From contig DHVR01000079.1 in assembly GCA_002412765.1 (NCBI GenBank), forward strand, positions 1-48,156: a stretch of 48,156 nucleotides of DNA, given 5' to 3'. Below are positions 47,598-48,156 of this stretch, in pieces. The translations under genes were made by a program, and so were the position numbers. Under the pieces are notes generated by a model. That model saw only the letters and a program-made list of their open reading frames with translations, was not told where the DNA came from and made no database searches. The DNA is from Leptolinea sp. UBA5203 (GTDB taxonomy: Bacteria; Chloroflexota; Anaerolineae; Anaerolineales; Anaerolineaceae). The first letter of the stretch is position 1. The number at the start of each line of letters is the position of its first letter.

Positions 47598-47669
47598 TGC
47601 GGGGTAGAGCAGTGGCAGCTCGTCGGGCTCATAACCCGGAGGTCATAGGTTCGAATCCTGTCCCCGCTA
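47598..47669 (+). tRNA. Initiator tRNA-fMet (anticodon CAT)
   Basis: All arms fold. The acceptor GCGGGG pairs with CCCCGC, the D arm is GAGC/GCTC, the anticodon stem has three G-C pairs (GGG/CCC) around CTCATAA, and the T arm contains TTCGAAT. Position 1 (T) and position 72 (T) cannot pair. An unpaired 1-72 position and the three G-C pairs are the marks of an initiator tRNA. CCA is not encoded. Its 3' half is duplicated at 14494-14539, and an integrase gene follows 90 bp downstream, so it probably serves as an integration target. Confidence 0.9.
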
Positions 47670-47678
47670 CTAAGAGAG

Positions 47679-47706
47679 AACCAGAGTACTATGTACTCTG
47701 GTTTTT
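47679..47706 (+). terminator. Terminator of the tRNA-fMet gene
   Basis: AACCAGAGTAC pairs with GTACTCTGGTT around a three-base loop and is followed by a T run. A shorter version of this hairpin sits beside the tRNA fragment at 14463. Confidence 0.88.
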
Positions 47707-47759
47707 CGTTAACCCGGCGTACTGCGGTTGAGATTTTCTCATAAACGGAGGATTTTTCA

Positions 47760-48156
47760 ATGAACCGCAGTACTCTAAGCTCGTCAAATAAGAAATTTGC
47801 ACTTTCCATATCAAAAGCCATCGACGGTTTCCTAAAATTTAAGGTAGCAGAGGGGTTAAGCCAACGCACGGTTGACTCCTATGAATACTATCTGAACCAA
47901 TGGATGAATCACATCGGAGATCAGGATGTTGCCAAAATCAAATCGTCCGATCTCACCAATTATCTTGCCTGGATGCGCACTGAGTACAAACCAAAGCGTT
48001 GGAATGGGAATGAAGATCCCCTGTCGGCTAAATCGCTGCGAAATGTTTATATCGCTTTGCGTGCCTTTTACACCTGGTTGAACAAAGAATTCAATCTGCC
48101 CAATCCAGCCAAAGAAATCATCCCACCCAAATTTCCCCAACACGTTATTCAAACGT
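47760..48156 (+). CDS. Tyrosine recombinase (integrase), N-terminal part; runs off the window
   Basis: The frame opens at an ATG preceded by GGAGGA and is still open after 132 codons at the window end. It reads MNRSTLSSSNKKFALSISKA, then FKVAEGLSQRTVDSYEYYL and AWMRTEYKPKRWNGN. It continues into a second helical half (LSAKSLRNVYIALRAFYTWL), giving a complete SAM-like core-binding domain. The catalytic domain would follow outside. It is about two-thirds identical to the fragment at 14140-14391. Placement directly behind a tRNA gene, in the same direction, is typical of tRNA-targeted integrative elements whose integrase sits next to its att site. Confidence 0.82.
   Translation, partial: MNRSTLSSSNKKFALSISKAIDGFLKFKVAEGLSQRTVDSYEYYLNQWMNHIGDQDVAKIKSSDLTNYLAWMRTEYKPKRWNGNEDPLSAKSLRNVYIALRAFYTWLNKEFNLPNPAKEIIPPKFPQHVIQT

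Noticed and set aside
14494..47669. A simple genomic island bounded by direct tRNA repeats
   Set aside because: The two tRNA copies are in opposite orientation. Site-specific integration would leave direct repeats.

Overview
The window looks like chromosomal DNA from a member of the Chloroflexota, most likely Anaerolineae-like. This is inferred from style, not from a marker gene. The surface proteins carry Thr/Pro-rich linkers, SLH-like modules, Ig-like and LysM-like modules and very long Rhs (YD-repeat) proteins. Sugar-handling and glycosyltransferase genes sit alongside them.

Left part (1-12.6 kb): the 3' end of an L-fucose isomerase-type sugar isomerase with a strong hairpin terminator. 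Next is a 365-bp palindromic remnant of an IS1634-like insertion sequence. Then comes a four-gene minus-strand operon read from 9.6 kb down to 1.25 kb: an S8 (subtilisin-like) surface protease, a GT4 glycosyltransferase, a three-domain pyruvyltransferase-GT2-GT2 fusion, and a GT2 membrane glycosyltransferase. A divergent plus-strand pair encodes a polytopic GT-C-like protein and a single-pass FecR-like protein. Together these look like a cell-envelope glycan/glycoprotein locus.

Boundary zone (12.6-14.9 kb): a decayed stretch with a broken GT2 gene, a scrap of a second rhs gene fused to a tyrosine-recombinase fragment, and the 3' half of a tRNA-fMet gene. The same tRNA-terminator-integrase arrangement reappears intact in the opposite orientation at the right end (47.6 kb onward), so both sides of the central region carry traces of integrative elements.

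Centre (15.0-40.5 kb): the main feature. One 4736-residue secreted Rhs protein is followed by its putative immunity gene and then by four start-less 3' cassettes. Each cassette repeats about 0.65-1.2 kb of the end of the main gene and continues into a different AT-rich C-terminal domain. Three of the four are followed by a different small gene, a likely immunity gene. This is the layout expected of a polymorphic-toxin locus with reserve tips that could be swapped by homologous recombination. The deployed tip looks like a papain-fold cysteine peptidase (Cys4526/His4684/Asn4710). Tips of cassettes 2 and 3 resemble small RNases. The tip of cassette 4 is unrecognised, and cassette 5 is decaying. 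A conserved hydrophobic module sits between Rhs core and tip in two types. Type A goes with membrane-anchored beta-propeller immunity candidates, and type B with cytosolic ones.

Right part (40.8-48.2 kb): two plus-strand envelope proteins with related Ig-like domains (one LysM-like, one lipoprotein), a convergent HerA/DUF87-type ATPase, an initiator tRNA gene with a good promoter and terminator, and the start of a tyrosine recombinase that runs off the window. No CRISPR array, rRNA or replication origin was seen.
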